A stretch of 64,000 bases of DNA from Acidobacteriota bacterium (lineage in GTDB: Bacteria; Acidobacteriota; Blastocatellia; Pyrinomonadales; Pyrinomonadaceae), in assembly GCA_018269075.1 (NCBI GenBank), contig JAFDVJ010000028.1, positions 45,910 through 109,909 on the forward strand, in the 5' to 3' direction. Both the position numbers and the translations under genes were made by a program. The notes under the pieces were generated by a model, which searched no databases, was not told where the DNA came from, and was given only the letters and a program-made list of their open reading frames with translations. Positions 33,637 to 44,268 of this stretch are shown here, one piece after another (positions within the stretch are counted from its first letter, which is position 1; every line of letters begins with the position of its first letter).

Positions 33637-34374
33637 ATGCAAGGCCCGGTCGCGCTCGCGCACGAAGCGATTCACGAAACAGTCGAAAACATCCTGAAAA
33701 ATGCCGGACGCGGAACGCTTCTGGACGTTCCGGCCGGCGAGGGCGCGCTCGCGCTGCGCCTGAAGAATCTCGGTTTCGACGTTGCCTGCTGCGATCTCTA
33801 CACGGAGATCTTCAAGCTGCCGGAAACCGAGATCAAACGCGGGAATCTCGACGCCGCGCTGCCGTACGACGACGCTTCGTTCGACTACGTCGTCTGCGTC
33901 GAAGGTCTCGAACATATCGAAAACCCGGCCAACGCGATCCGCGAATTCGCGCGGATTCTCCGCGAAAACGGGACGCTGATCGTCAGCGTGCCGAACATTA
34001 TGAACATCGAAGAGCGTCTGAAATGGCTCTTTAACGGCTACACGTCGCATTTCAAACCGCTCTCGGCGGAAACGCTCGACGGCATCCGGCGCGAATTCGG
34101 CGGGATGGAGGAAATCGCGCTCCACGTCAACCCGATCGGCTATTCCGAAGTCCGTTTTCTGCTCGAAAAAAACGGTTTCCGGCTCGAAGACACGTTTCTC
34201 GACAAGCCGAAACGAAATTCGTGGGCGTACCGGCCGCTCGTCGGACTGATCCGGCTCGCCGCGCGTTTCGCGTCGCCGTCGAAAAGAAAATCGCGCTGGA
34301 CGGACGAGCTCAACTCCGACGCGGTGCTGCTCGGCGGCAACACGCTGATCTTCAGGGCGGTCAAAAAAATATGA
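33637..34374 (+). CDS. SAM-dependent methyltransferase (class I)
   Basis: 245 residues. Motif I is [15 protein letters not shown] (about 26-40), followed by the acidic residue region VACCDLY, then [21 protein letters not shown] (motif II/III) and an [16 protein letters not shown] strand. This is a UbiE/COQ5-like class I Rossmann methyltransferase with a C-terminal helical part (about 195-225) that may touch the membrane. The substrate is unknown. Its stop overlaps the moaC start by 4 nt (ATGA), so the two are translationally coupled. This suggests a link to molybdenum-cofactor genes, or simple operon hitchhiking. Confidence 0.8.
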   Translation: MQGPVALAHEAIHETVENILKNAGRGTLLDVPAGEGALALRLKNLGFDVACCDLYTEIFKLPETEIKRGNLDAALPYDDASFDYVVCVEGLEHIENPANAIREFARILRENGTLIVSVPNIMNIEERLKWLFNGYTSHFKPLSAETLDGIRREFGGMEEIALHVNPIGYSEVRFLLEKNGFRLEDTFLDKPKRNSWAYRPLVGLIRLAARFASPSKRKSRWTDELNSDAVLLGGNTLIFRAVKKI

Positions 34375-34835
34375 AAAAGCTTTCGCATCTCGACGAAAAA
34401 GGCGCGATCAAAATGGTCGACGTCTCGGACAAAGCGACGACCGCGCGCCGCGCCGTCGCCGCCGGCCGGGTTTTGCTGTCGCCCGAAACGCTCGCGCTCC
34501 TGCGCGCGAACGAGAACCCGAAGGGCGACCCGTTGGAGATCGCCCGGATCGCCGGCATTATGGCGGCGAAAAAAACGTCCGAGCTGATCCCGCTCTGTCA
34601 CCAGCTCAATCTGACGAAGGTCGATGTCCGGATCGAGCTCCGCGCCGACGGCGTCGCGATCGAGGCCGAAGCGAAAACGGCGTCGCCGACCGGCGTCGAG
34701 ATGGAAGCGCTGACGGCCGTCGCGGTCGCCGCGCTGACCGTTTACGATATGTGCAAGGCCGTCCAGAAAGACATCGAGATCACGGACATCAGATTGACCT
34801 CGAAAACCGGCGGCAAGAGCGACCAATCGGCGTAA
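34371..34835 (+). CDS. moaC: Cyclic pyranopterin monophosphate synthase
   Basis: 154 residues, normal length. Acts after MoaA to form cyclic pyranopterin monophosphate, the first stable precursor of the molybdenum cofactor. Motifs: [16 protein letters not shown], the [16 protein letters not shown] active-site loop (most MoaC read LCHPL; here LCHQL), [16 protein letters not shown] and YDMCKA. The ATG overlaps the upstream stop, and the longer upstream frame runs in the methyltransferase gene and is not coding. No moaA, moaE, moaD or mobA is in the window. Confidence 0.92.
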   Translation: MKKLSHLDEKGAIKMVDVSDKATTARRAVAAGRVLLSPETLALLRANENPKGDPLEIARIAGIMAAKKTSELIPLCHQLNLTKVDVRIELRADGVAIEAEAKTASPTGVEMEALTAVAVAALTVYDMCKAVQKDIEITDIRLTSKTGGKSDQSA

Positions 34836-34849
34836 ACGCCCGGAAATCT

Positions 34850-35110
34850 TCAAAAACAATTTCCGCAGACGAACAGGCTGCGATCCGGCAGCTCGACGAA
34901 ATGAATCGAACCGGCTTCGATCCGCCGGTAAATCTCGCGCGTCCCGAGATTGAACAGCCGGGCCGCGAGCAGCGGCGATAACATCCGCGCCGCGCGCCCG
35001 CAGCCCGGGCAGTGATATTCGCCCTCGACCAGCGAATCGACGACGATCGCGAGCTGCTGGCGTTCCTCGACGACGCGCCGCCGGATCAATTTTTCGGGTT
35101 TCGATTTCAT
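34850..35110 (-). CDS. Small Cys-motif, HTH-like protein (paralogue of 9631-9891)
   Basis: 86 residues. A basic N terminus is followed by CPGCGRA (about 35-41), then LFNLGTREIYRRIEAGSIHF (about 51-70), matching an excisionase-type winged HTH, and CGNC at the C terminus (ends LFVCGNCF). Compared with the 9631-9891 protein it is the same length with REIYRRIE, HF.E and the terminal Cys pairs conserved. Probably a small zinc-binding DNA-binding protein. It converges on moaC with 14 nt between and follows two small secreted-protein genes on its strand. Like its paralogue it lies within about 1.2 kb of a divergent PD40 regulator. Confidence 0.65.
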   Translation of the reverse strand: MKSKPEKLIRRRVVEERQQLAIVVDSLVEGEYHCPGCGRAARMLSPLLAARLFNLGTREIYRRIEAGSIHFVELPDRSLFVCGNCF

Positions 35111-35119
35111 CCGAAAGGA

Positions 35120-35422
35120 TCAGTTTTTCCGCTTCGAAACGGTTCCTGCCCGCCGCGCGCCCGTCGAAACCGCGGAGCGGCGGCTGCGCGCTTTTTTGAC
35201 GATCGTGCTCTGCTCCATATACGGCAGCAGATTCGACCGGCGCGCGCCGCGCTTGCGTTTATAACGGCGCTTGCCGGCCGTCACGGTTTCCGTGTCCTGA
35301 TCGAGAATGATGATCGAGCCGCCGCGCCGGACGACTTTTCGTTTTTCCTGCCCGCAAACGCCGGCGACGGAAAACGCGCCGATGACCGCGATGATGAAAA
35401 TATAAAGAAATTTCCGCGACAT
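35120..35422 (-). CDS. Small basic secreted protein, 100 aa
   Basis: The signal peptide (about 1-25, FLYIFIIAVIGAFSVAGVCG) is followed by a strongly basic, Arg/Lys-rich mature part (KRKVVRRGGSIII, KRRYKRKRGARRSN). No family recognised. Such basic mature proteins could bind polyanions such as nucleic acid, teichoic-like polymers or polysaccharide. The start at 35422 has GGAGGAG 6 nt upstream and is preferred to an ATG further up. It follows another basic secreted gene (35499-35828) by about 76 nt. Confidence 0.6.
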   Translation of the reverse strand: MSRKFLYIFIIAVIGAFSVAGVCGQEKRKVVRRGGSIIILDQDTETVTAGKRRYKRKRGARRSNLLPYMEQSTIVKKARSRRSAVSTGARRAGTVSKRKN

Positions 35423-35498
35423 AATTTTCTCCTCCGTCAAAATTCTTCGGTTCCGGCCGAAGATCGCCCGATCGCCGGCCGGAACCGCGAATCCCTCG

Positions 35499-35828
35499 TC
35501 ACCGGCGCGTTTTGCGGTTGTGCTTCGCCCGGTAAATATCTTTGCTCGATTTGTTGAGCTCGCGGCGGAGCGAGCGGCGCTCGCCGCGCGTCACGACGCC
35601 GTCCGATTTGGCGACCTTGGCGTCGGATTTGATGCGCTTCCGCTCGTTTCGCAGACGCTTCGTTTCGCGGCGCGTCAGACTGCCGTTTTTGACGCCGCGT
35701 TTGATCCGCGCTTTCTGCAGATCCATTCGCTTGCCGCCGCGCGGCGTTTTGGTCTGCGCGTTGGCGGCGACCGCCAGCAGGCCGAAAAGTCCGGCCATCA
35801 ATAACATCATTCCGATTCTTTTTAACAT
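35499..35828 (-). CDS. Small basic secreted protein with GSLTRRE-type helical repeat
   Basis: 109 residues. A signal peptide (about 1-24, ends ANAQ) is followed by an Arg/Lys-rich helical region. Two related units can be seen: GSLTRRETKRLRNERKRI and GVVTRGERRSLRRELNK, each opening with a G.(L/V)T..E pattern. The name and function are unknown; short proteins with this repeated pattern occur in several soil bacteria. GAGGAG lies 9 nt before the start at 35828. It is divergent from the PD40 regulator, about 150 nt away, and may be under its control. Confidence 0.6.
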   Translation of the reverse strand: MLKRIGMMLLMAGLFGLLAVAANAQTKTPRGGKRMDLQKARIKRGVKNGSLTRRETKRLRNERKRIKSDAKVAKSDGVVTRGERRSLRRELNKSSKDIYRAKHNRKTRR

Positions 35829-35979
35829 CTCTGTTTGCTCCTCACACATTTTGTTGTAAAATCGAGACCGAAAATTGCGACGGGCCCGTTAATAGTCTGA
35901 CGCTTAGGTTAATTGAAATTTCCGTGATAAATCCTCAAAATCGCATTCAAAAAGTTCTCAAAGAATTCTCAAAGCGATT

Positions 35980-38229
35980 ATGAGCAGCGAAGTCAACAAC
36001 TTATACGAATTCGGCGAGTTTCGCCTCGACATCGAAAAATGTCTTTTGTGGCGCGGCGACGAGCTCGTCGCGCTCTCGCCGAAGGCGCTCGAGCTGCTCT
36101 GCCTGCTCGTCCGGCGTCACGGCGACGTCGTCTCGAAACAGGAAATCTTCGACACGGTCTGGGCCGGCACATTCGTCGAGGAAGGCGTTTTGACGCAGAA
36201 CGTCTACACGCTCCGGCAGACGCTCGGCCTCAACGAAAAGGGTGGGCCGTTCATCGAAAACATCGCGCGGCGCGGCTACCGCTTCTCGATTCCCGTCGCC
36301 CTGCTGCAAACCGGCGAATTCCGGCCGGCCGCGCCGCCGCCCGACAGCGAGGGCCGCGAATACGTCATCGCCACCCAGACCCGCACCGAGCTGATCGAGG
36401 AATTTTACGAGGACGAGCCCGCGCCGTCCGGGCTCGCCGGGAAAAAATCTTTTTTCCGCCGCCGCTCGGCCGTCTTTTTCAGCTTCGGTCTGATTTTTGT
36501 GGTCATCGGCGGCTTTTTCGCCTTTCGCGCGATCCGCCCGCGGGCGTGGGCCTTTTTTCACCCGCCGCTCGAAAACGTCGAATTTCAGAAACTGACCGAT
36601 TCCGGCCGCGTCGGCGCGGCCGCGCTTTCGCCGGACGGCAATTTTCTGGCCTTTACAAAGGAAAAGAAGCTTTTTTTGAAGGACGTCAGCTCGGGCCGCG
36701 ACATCCAGCTCGACGTTCCCGGGATCGACGAATTCGGCGCGCTCGCGTTTTCGCCGACCGGCGAATCGATCTTTTTCCGCAACAATCTGCCGCGCCGTTT
36801 GGGCAATATCTACCAGGTTTCGCGCTTCGGCGGCGAAACGCGGCTCGTCGCCGAAAAGACCTGGATCGGTTTCGGTCTCGCGCCCGACGGGAAACGGATC
36901 GCCTTTATCCGTTCGAATCCCGAGCTGAACCGGCAGACGCTGTTCGTCAAAAATCTCGAAAACGGCGAGGAACGCGAGCTTTTGTCGAAAGCGTATCCCG
37001 ATTTTTTCTACTACAAAGCCGTGCCGGCCTGGTCGCCCGACGGCAAACGGATCGCCTTTATCGTCAACGCCGGGCCCGAACGCTCGACGCGGCTGCTGAC
37101 GGCGGACGCCGAGACCGGCCGCGAAGAGGAAATCAAAGCCCCGCGCCTGCGCCAGTTTCAGAACGTCGCGTGGCTCCCCGACGGCGCGACGCTCGTCGTC
37201 TCGGCGAGCGATCTCGGCCGCCGTTTTCAGCTCTGGAAGCTGTCTTATCCGGGCGGCGACGCGCAGCGCATCACGAACGGCCTCAATTCGTTCGAGACCG
37301 TCTCGGTGTCGAACGACGGCCGGAAGATCGTCGCGCTCCAGACGTCGGAAAGCTCGAACCTCTGGGTCTCCGACGCGTCGGACGTCAATAATCAGAAGCC
37401 GCTGACGACCGGCAACTCGAACAACGTCGGCCAGACCTCGCTCAACTGGGCCGGCGGCGACCGGCTCGTGTACGCCGCTTCGGACGAAAAAAACGCGTTC
37501 GCGAACCTCTGGACGCTCAATCTCGCCGACAATTCGCGCCGGCCGCTGACGTCGAACACCGATTTCCATTCGGATTTCGCGTGCGTGTCGGCCGACGGCA
37601 AAACGATCTTCTTCAACGCCAACCGGAGCCGCGCGATCAACGTCTGGCGGATGGACGCGACCGGCGAGAATCTGACGCCGGTCACGAACGTCTCCGGCGG
37701 GCTGCCGCTCTACCCGGTCGTCTCGCCCGACAACCGCTTTCTTTATTATCTTTTCCGAACGCCCGACGCTTCCGTCATCAAACGCCTCGATCTCGCCGGC
37801 AGCCGCGAGGAGGATTTCGTCAACGATCCGAAGCTCAGTCCGGCCGCCTTTCTCTCGCTTTCGGGCGACGGGCGTTTTCTGGCCTTTCTGAATATGCGTT
37901 CGGACAACGACGCGGACGACGCCGCCGGCGGCCCGCAGTTCGCCGTCGTCGCGACCGACAATCCGGCCGACGTCAAACTCGTGCAGGCCAAAGGCGTCGG
38001 CACGCTCGCGCGGCTGTCGGCGGACGGGCGGTTTCTCGACTTCGCCGCGCCGACCGAAGGCGGAATGCGGATATTGCGGCAGGCGGTCGCGGGCGGCGAA
38101 CCGGCCGAGGTTTTCGCGGTTCAGAAAGAGCGGATTTTCAATTTCGCGTGGTCGGCCGACGGCGGCAAACTCGCCGTCTCGCGCGGGCATCAATATAACG
38201 ACGCGATTTTGCTGACTGGCTTCGAATAA
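35980..38229 (+). CDS. Membrane winged-helix regulator with PD40 propeller repeats (second copy)
   Basis: 749 residues with the same layout as the gene at 10037: an OmpR/CadC-type winged helix (about 8-107, VALSPKALELL, EEGVLTQNVYTLRQ, IARRGYRFSIP), a Pro/Glu linker, one membrane helix (about 164-182) and an outer PD40 beta-propeller (LSPDGNFLAFTKEK, WSPDGKRIAFI and further SPDG/SADG repeats). Likely a one-component sensor that binds DNA inside the cell and a ligand or cell-surface polymer outside. The extracellular repeats differ enough from the other copy that the signal is probably different. It has a divergent promoter region with small basic secreted proteins and is followed by an M50-like gene. 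Confidence 0.85.
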   Translation: MSSEVNNLYEFGEFRLDIEKCLLWRGDELVALSPKALELLCLLVRRHGDVVSKQEIFDTVWAGTFVEEGVLTQNVYTLRQTLGLNEKGGPFIENIARRGYRFSIPVALLQTGEFRPAAPPPDSEGREYVIATQTRTELIEEFYEDEPAPSGLAGKKSFFRRRSAVFFSFGLIFVVIGGFFAFRAIRPRAWAFFHPPLENVEFQKLTDSGRVGAAALSPDGNFLAFTKEKKLFLKDVSSGRDIQLDVPGIDEFGALAFSPTGESIFFRNNLPRRLGNIYQVSRFGGETRLVAEKTWIGFGLAPDGKRIAFIRSNPELNRQTLFVKNLENGEERELLSKAYPDFFYYKAVPAWSPDGKRIAFIVNAGPERSTRLLTADAETGREEEIKAPRLRQFQNVAWLPDGATLVVSASDLGRRFQLWKLSYPGGDAQRITNGLNSFETVSVSNDGRKIVALQTSESSNLWVSDASDVNNQKPLTTGNSNNVGQTSLNWAGGDRLVYAASDEKNAFANLWTLNLADNSRRPLTSNTDFHSDFACVSADGKTIFFNANRSRAINVWRMDATGENLTPVTNVSGGLPLYPVVSPDNRFLYYLFRTPDASVIKRLDLAGSREEDFVNDPKLSPAAFLSLSGDGRFLAFLNMRSDNDADDAAGGPQFAVVATDNPADVKLVQAKGVGTLARLSADGRFLDFAAPTEGGMRILRQAVAGGEPAEVFAVQKERIFNFAWSADGGKLAVSRGHQYNDAILLTGFE

Positions 38230-38306
38230 TTTTCTTTGGCTTTGAAGAACTTTGCGCTAAAATAGGACGTAAAGATCATAGGTTCGATAAGGAGTTCCGA
38301 AAAAAT

Positions 38307-39095
38307 ATGAGATACAAATTAGCCGATGACGCCAAACCGCAATTGACGCTGCTGTTGATTGCCACCGTGATTACGATCGCCCTCTGGTTCATACCTTATC
38401 TGGGAATCGTAACCTATCCGCTTCGTCTTTTCGTGACTTTCATCCACGAAGGCAGCCACGTGCTGGCCGCGCTGCTGACCGGCGGCTCGGTCCAGAGCCT
38501 GACGATCTCGTGGGACGGCAGCGGCGTCGTTTACTCGGCTCCGTCGGGCCTCGTCGGCGCGCTGCTCACGTCGAGCGCGGGTTATCTCGGTTCGACGGCC
38601 TTTGGCGTGCTGCTTTTGCTGCTGATGCGAAAATCCGTCTCGCCGCGCAAAATCCTTTTCGGCTCGGCCGCGTTCATCGCGCTGATGACCGTGTTGTTCG
38701 GCATTCTGAGCCCGCTCTGGAACATCTTTTCGCTCCAGGTCGGATTCCTCAACATCGCCTTCACGATCGCCGCCGGCGCGGTGCTGACCGCCGGACTTTT
38801 CGCGCTCGGCAAATACGCGAGCGTCCGGACGGCCAATTTCGCGGTCGCGTTTCTCGCGATTCAATGTCTGCTCAACGCGATCTCGGATCTGAAAACAGTG
38901 CTCTACATCAATTCGCCCTTAAGCGGGATGGATCTCCAGAACGACGCCGGCAATATGGCCAATGCGACCGGCATTCCGGCCTTCGTTTGGGTGCTGATCT
39001 GGATCGGCATCTCGATCCTGATGATCTCGATCGGTCTGCGCGTCTACGCCGTCAGCCAGAAATCGAAACAGGACGATCTGCCGTTCGAAGATTGA
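38307..39095 (+). CDS. M50B-like membrane metallopeptidase
   Basis: 262 residues. Six or so hydrophobic helices and the zinc motif HEGSH at 47-51 (FIHEGSHVLAALLTGG) suit the M50B-type peptidases that cleave inside membranes. A candidate Asp for the third ligand is in LQNDAGNMANAT. Family members act in sigma or sporulation signalling in other bacteria, but the substrate here is not known. It follows the PD40 regulator by about 78 nt and precedes a clear terminator, so it may be the regulator's downstream partner (inference). Confidence 0.75.
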   Translation: MRYKLADDAKPQLTLLLIATVITIALWFIPYLGIVTYPLRLFVTFIHEGSHVLAALLTGGSVQSLTISWDGSGVVYSAPSGLVGALLTSSAGYLGSTAFGVLLLLLMRKSVSPRKILFGSAAFIALMTVLFGILSPLWNIFSLQVGFLNIAFTIAAGAVLTAGLFALGKYASVRTANFAVAFLAIQCLLNAISDLKTVLYINSPLSGMDLQNDAGNMANATGIPAFVWVLIWIGISILMISIGLRVYAVSQKSKQDDLPFED

Positions 39096-39128
39096 AAGTG
39101 AAAAGGTGAAAAAGTGAAAAAGCGAAAA

Positions 39129-39162
39129 AGTCGGTTGTGATAAAATGCAATCGGCTTTTTTC
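39129..39162 (+). terminator. Terminator after the M50-like gene
   Basis: A 9-bp stem with G-U pairs (AGTCGGTTG/CAATCGGCT, loop of about 10 nt) followed by TTTTT. Purine-rich GTGAAAAA repeats precede it at about 39098-39128. Confidence 0.7.
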
Positions 39163-39183
39163 TTTTCGACTTATTTCGACGTT

Positions 39184-39957
39184 ATGAAAAAATTTCTTTT
39201 TCTTTTGGTGATCCTCGCGGGCATTTTCGACGTCGCCGGGCAGGTGATGAAACCCATACCGCCGAAGCCGAAGATTCCGTTTTCGAAGTCGCGGCAGGCG
39301 GTTGTCGTGACGACCGCCGACTGGCAGACGTTTCGCGGGACGGCGCGGCTCTTCGCGCGCAAATCGGCGAAATCGGCGTGGAAGCCGGTCGGCGACGCGT
39401 TCGCGGTCGTCGTCGGCCGCAACGGACTCGCGTGGGGCGACGGGCTCAACGAAAAGCCCGCCGGCGACGCCGATCCCGCGCCGAAAAAAGAGGGCGACGG
39501 CAAGGCTCCGGCCGGCATTTTCGCGCTCACCGAGACGTTCGGCGCGGGCGCGAAACCCGCTTTCGTCCGGCTTCCCTTTACGCCGCTCGAAGAATACACC
39601 GAATGCGTCGACGACGCGAAATCCATTCATTACAACCGGATCGTCAACCGGATGCAGGTCGGCGATTTCGACTGGCAGAGCTCGGAAAAAATGCTCGCCG
39701 TCGGCGCGGAATACGATCTCGGCGTCTTCGTCGCGCACAACTCGAACCCGGTCGTGAAAGGCGACGGCTCGTGCATCTTTCTTCATATCTGGAAGGATTC
39801 CGAGACCGGCACGGCCGGCTGCACGGCGATGGAGCGAAAAAATCTCGAAACGATTATGAAATGGATCGACCCGGCGAAAAATCCGGTGCTGATCCAGATG
39901 CCGGAACCGGTTTACGGGGAATTTCAGAGCAAGTGGAAACTGCCGAAGCTTCGATAA
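39184..39957 (+). CDS. L,D-transpeptidase-like (YkuD) protein
   Basis: 257 residues. Signal peptide about 1-19 (FLFLLVILAGIFDVAGQ). The catalytic motif has His201 in FLHIW and Cys213 in TGTAGCTAM, following the HxxxxxxxxxxxCTxM-like spacing of YkuD/YafK-type domains. Such enzymes make 3-3 crosslinks in peptidoglycan or attach lipoproteins to it. PF/KAPAGIFALTETFG and IHYNRIVNRMQV are other conserved blocks of this group. The start at 39184 is chosen because the signal peptide begins there and an upstream frame runs into the terminator. The 3' end overlaps a small gene. Confidence 0.78.
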   Translation: MKKFLFLLVILAGIFDVAGQVMKPIPPKPKIPFSKSRQAVVVTTADWQTFRGTARLFARKSAKSAWKPVGDAFAVVVGRNGLAWGDGLNEKPAGDADPAPKKEGDGKAPAGIFALTETFGAGAKPAFVRLPFTPLEEYTECVDDAKSIHYNRIVNRMQVGDFDWQSSEKMLAVGAEYDLGVFVAHNSNPVVKGDGSCIFLHIWKDSETGTAGCTAMERKNLETIMKWIDPAKNPVLIQMPEPVYGEFQSKWKLPKLR

Positions 39958-40208
39958 ACATCCTCCGCGAGCTGCCCGTCGGCGCGCGGCTTCACGTCCG
40001 CTCGAAGACCGACTGGCGGAGCGCCGTCGTCTGCCGCTTCACGGACGAGCGGGCGACGCTCTCGGTCTGCTCGCCGACCGGCCGCACCTACCGGCTGCAC
40101 CGCGCCGCCGAATCCGAGATCGTCTTCGACGGCGCGATCCCGATCCTCCGCGTCGAATCCGCCGAAGACTGGCGCGAAAACTTCACCCGCTACGATCTGC
40201 GATGGTAG
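39933..40208 (+). CDS. Small hypothetical protein overlapping the transpeptidase 3' end
   Basis: 91 residues from a GTG at 39933 with CGGGGA upstream. The start overlaps the transpeptidase gene by 25 nt in another frame. The protein has no signal peptide and is probably beta-rich (LPVGARLHVRSKTDWRSAVV, ATLSVCSPTGRTYRLHR), with no family recognised. The GTG start is a judgment based on the stop-to-stop window and overlap. It converges on the DUF1223 gene across a perfect inverted repeat. Confidence 0.5.
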   Translation: METAEASINILRELPVGARLHVRSKTDWRSAVVCRFTDERATLSVCSPTGRTYRLHRAAESEIVFDGAIPILRVESAEDWRENFTRYDLRW

Positions 40209-40214
40209 TTTTTC

Positions 40215-40325
40215 GAGTGGAGAGTGGAGAGTGGAGAGTGGAGAGTAAAAGGTAAAAGGTAAAAGGTAAAGCTTGAAGAAATTAAAACCTCGAACTCTCC
40301 ACTCTCCACTCTCCACTCTCCACTC
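40215..40325. repeat. Perfect 32-bp inverted repeat of GAGTGGA units
   Basis: 40215-40246 is four GAGTGGA units plus GAGT; 40294-40325 is its exact reverse complement with the same unit count. The loop is 47 nt and holds an AAAAGGT repeat. The left arm starts 7 nt past one stop codon and the right arm overlaps the convergent DUF1223 stop, so the hairpin fills the whole gap. Confidence 0.93.
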
Positions 40326-41112
40326 AAAACCGGATTTTCCCGACGGCGATGATCCGGCGGGTCGTGTTTTCCTGGGCGAAGACGATCAGTTTGAGGTTTT
40401 CGCGTTTCCAGCCGGGATCGGGCGTCAGGACGGTTTCCGATTCGAGCGATTTTTGCTGCGGGTCGATAGCGCCGAGCGGTTTGAGCCGGCGGGCGACCGA
40501 TTGATGCGCGAGCGTTTGGCCGGAATTTTCGCCGCGCGCGACGTTCGACGATAATTCGTCCTCGGCGACCGCGAGAAAGAGCGTCGCCGCTTCGTGGTCG
40601 GGCAGTTCCGAGACCTTAACTTTGAGTTTTTCCCCGTCCCTGACGATCTCGACACTACCCTTCGGGTTTTTCGCGGCGTCAAGAACCGCGCTCGTCGCCC
40701 TGCCGGTGTTGCTGCCGACGAATTCCGTGCCGCCGTCGACGATCATCTGCGGCGTATAGATCGAGCCGGTCCTGAATTTCTGCCCGTAAAACTCCTGCCG
40801 CGCCGTAAACTGCGCCGACGAAAAAGGATCTTTCCAGCCGCCGTCGTCCCAGTAATCGACGTGAAACGCGAGCGTCACGATCTCGGCCGGCGCGACCGGC
40901 TGCTCGCGGTCGAGAAAGGCGAGCGCGCGGTCGGCCGGCGGGCAGCTCGAACAGCCTTCGGACGTAAAAAGCTCGACCAGCACCGGCGCTTTCGCGGGCG
41001 GGTTCGCCGTCTCCGGCGACGGCGCGCTTTCCGCCCGCTTTTGACTTTCAACTTTATCGACCGCGCAGCCGGCGGCGAACATCAACATTAAAACGAGGGT
41101 AATTGTCTTCAT
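40324..41112 (-). CDS. DUF1223-family lipoprotein
   Basis: 262 residues. The signal sequence ends in a lipobox-like FAAGC (Cys16). The domain starts VLVELFTSEGCSSCPPADRA, with the CSSCPPAD motif characteristic of DUF1223 proteins, a thioredoxin-like fold where CxxC suggests redox chemistry. HVDYWDDGGWKDPFSSAQFT and TPQMIVDG are further family blocks. The substrate is unknown. The stop lies inside the arm of the 40215-40325 hairpin. Confidence 0.82.
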   Translation of the reverse strand: MKTITLVLMLMFAAGCAVDKVESQKRAESAPSPETANPPAKAPVLVELFTSEGCSSCPPADRALAFLDREQPVAPAEIVTLAFHVDYWDDGGWKDPFSSAQFTARQEFYGQKFRTGSIYTPQMIVDGGTEFVGSNTGRATSAVLDAAKNPKGSVEIVRDGEKLKVKVSELPDHEAATLFLAVAEDELSSNVARGENSGQTLAHQSVARRLKPLGAIDPQQKSLESETVLTPDPGWKRENLKLIVFAQENTTRRIIAVGKIRF

Positions 41113-41131
41113 AACGCTTTATAGTTTGGGA

Positions 41132-41340
41132 AGTTTTGGCAGTTTTGGAAGTTTTGGAAGTTCGGGGAAAATTCATCTTCCCCAATTTTCAAAGCGATAA
41201 CTCGATGAACGACAGCCTTTTAGTCTTCGCCGCACGCTTTGGGCGCGAAAGCGCCTTACAGGCTGTCGCCTGTCAACCGGCTAACAGCCGATTGTACGTT
41301 GTCTCCCCAAACTTCCAAAACTCCCAAAACTTCCAAAACT
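41132..41340. repeat. Inverted AGTTTTGGA-type repeats enclosing REP-like copy 2
   Basis: The left arm (41132-41167) and the right arm (41305-41340) pair at about 33 of 36 positions. Both are built from AGTTTTGGA units. The REP-like copy at 41258-41297 lies between them. The elements fill most of the 326-nt gap between the divergent DUF1223 and uvrA genes. Confidence 0.85.
41258..41297. repeat. Dispersed palindromic repeat, copy 2
   Basis: Reverse complement of 16802-16841 with one difference in 40 nt. The GACAGGCGACAGCCTG-type core is extragenic in both places. Confidence 0.85.
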
Positions 41341-41438
41341 AATTATACTCAAACCGGCCGGTTTTATTCCCGGCTTTTTTGTTTTCCGGCGCGGTTTGAT
41401 AAGATAGAGTTTTGCCTAAACGACAAAATATTTCATCT

Positions 41439-44249
<2,811 letters not shown>

Positions 44250-44268
44250 ATCTCAATTCGGAAAAATT

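Noticed and set aside
36001-38193. 730-codon minus-strand frame opposite the second PD40 gene
   Set aside because: Composition is that of a shadow and the plus-strand frame has clear winged-helix and PD40 motifs.
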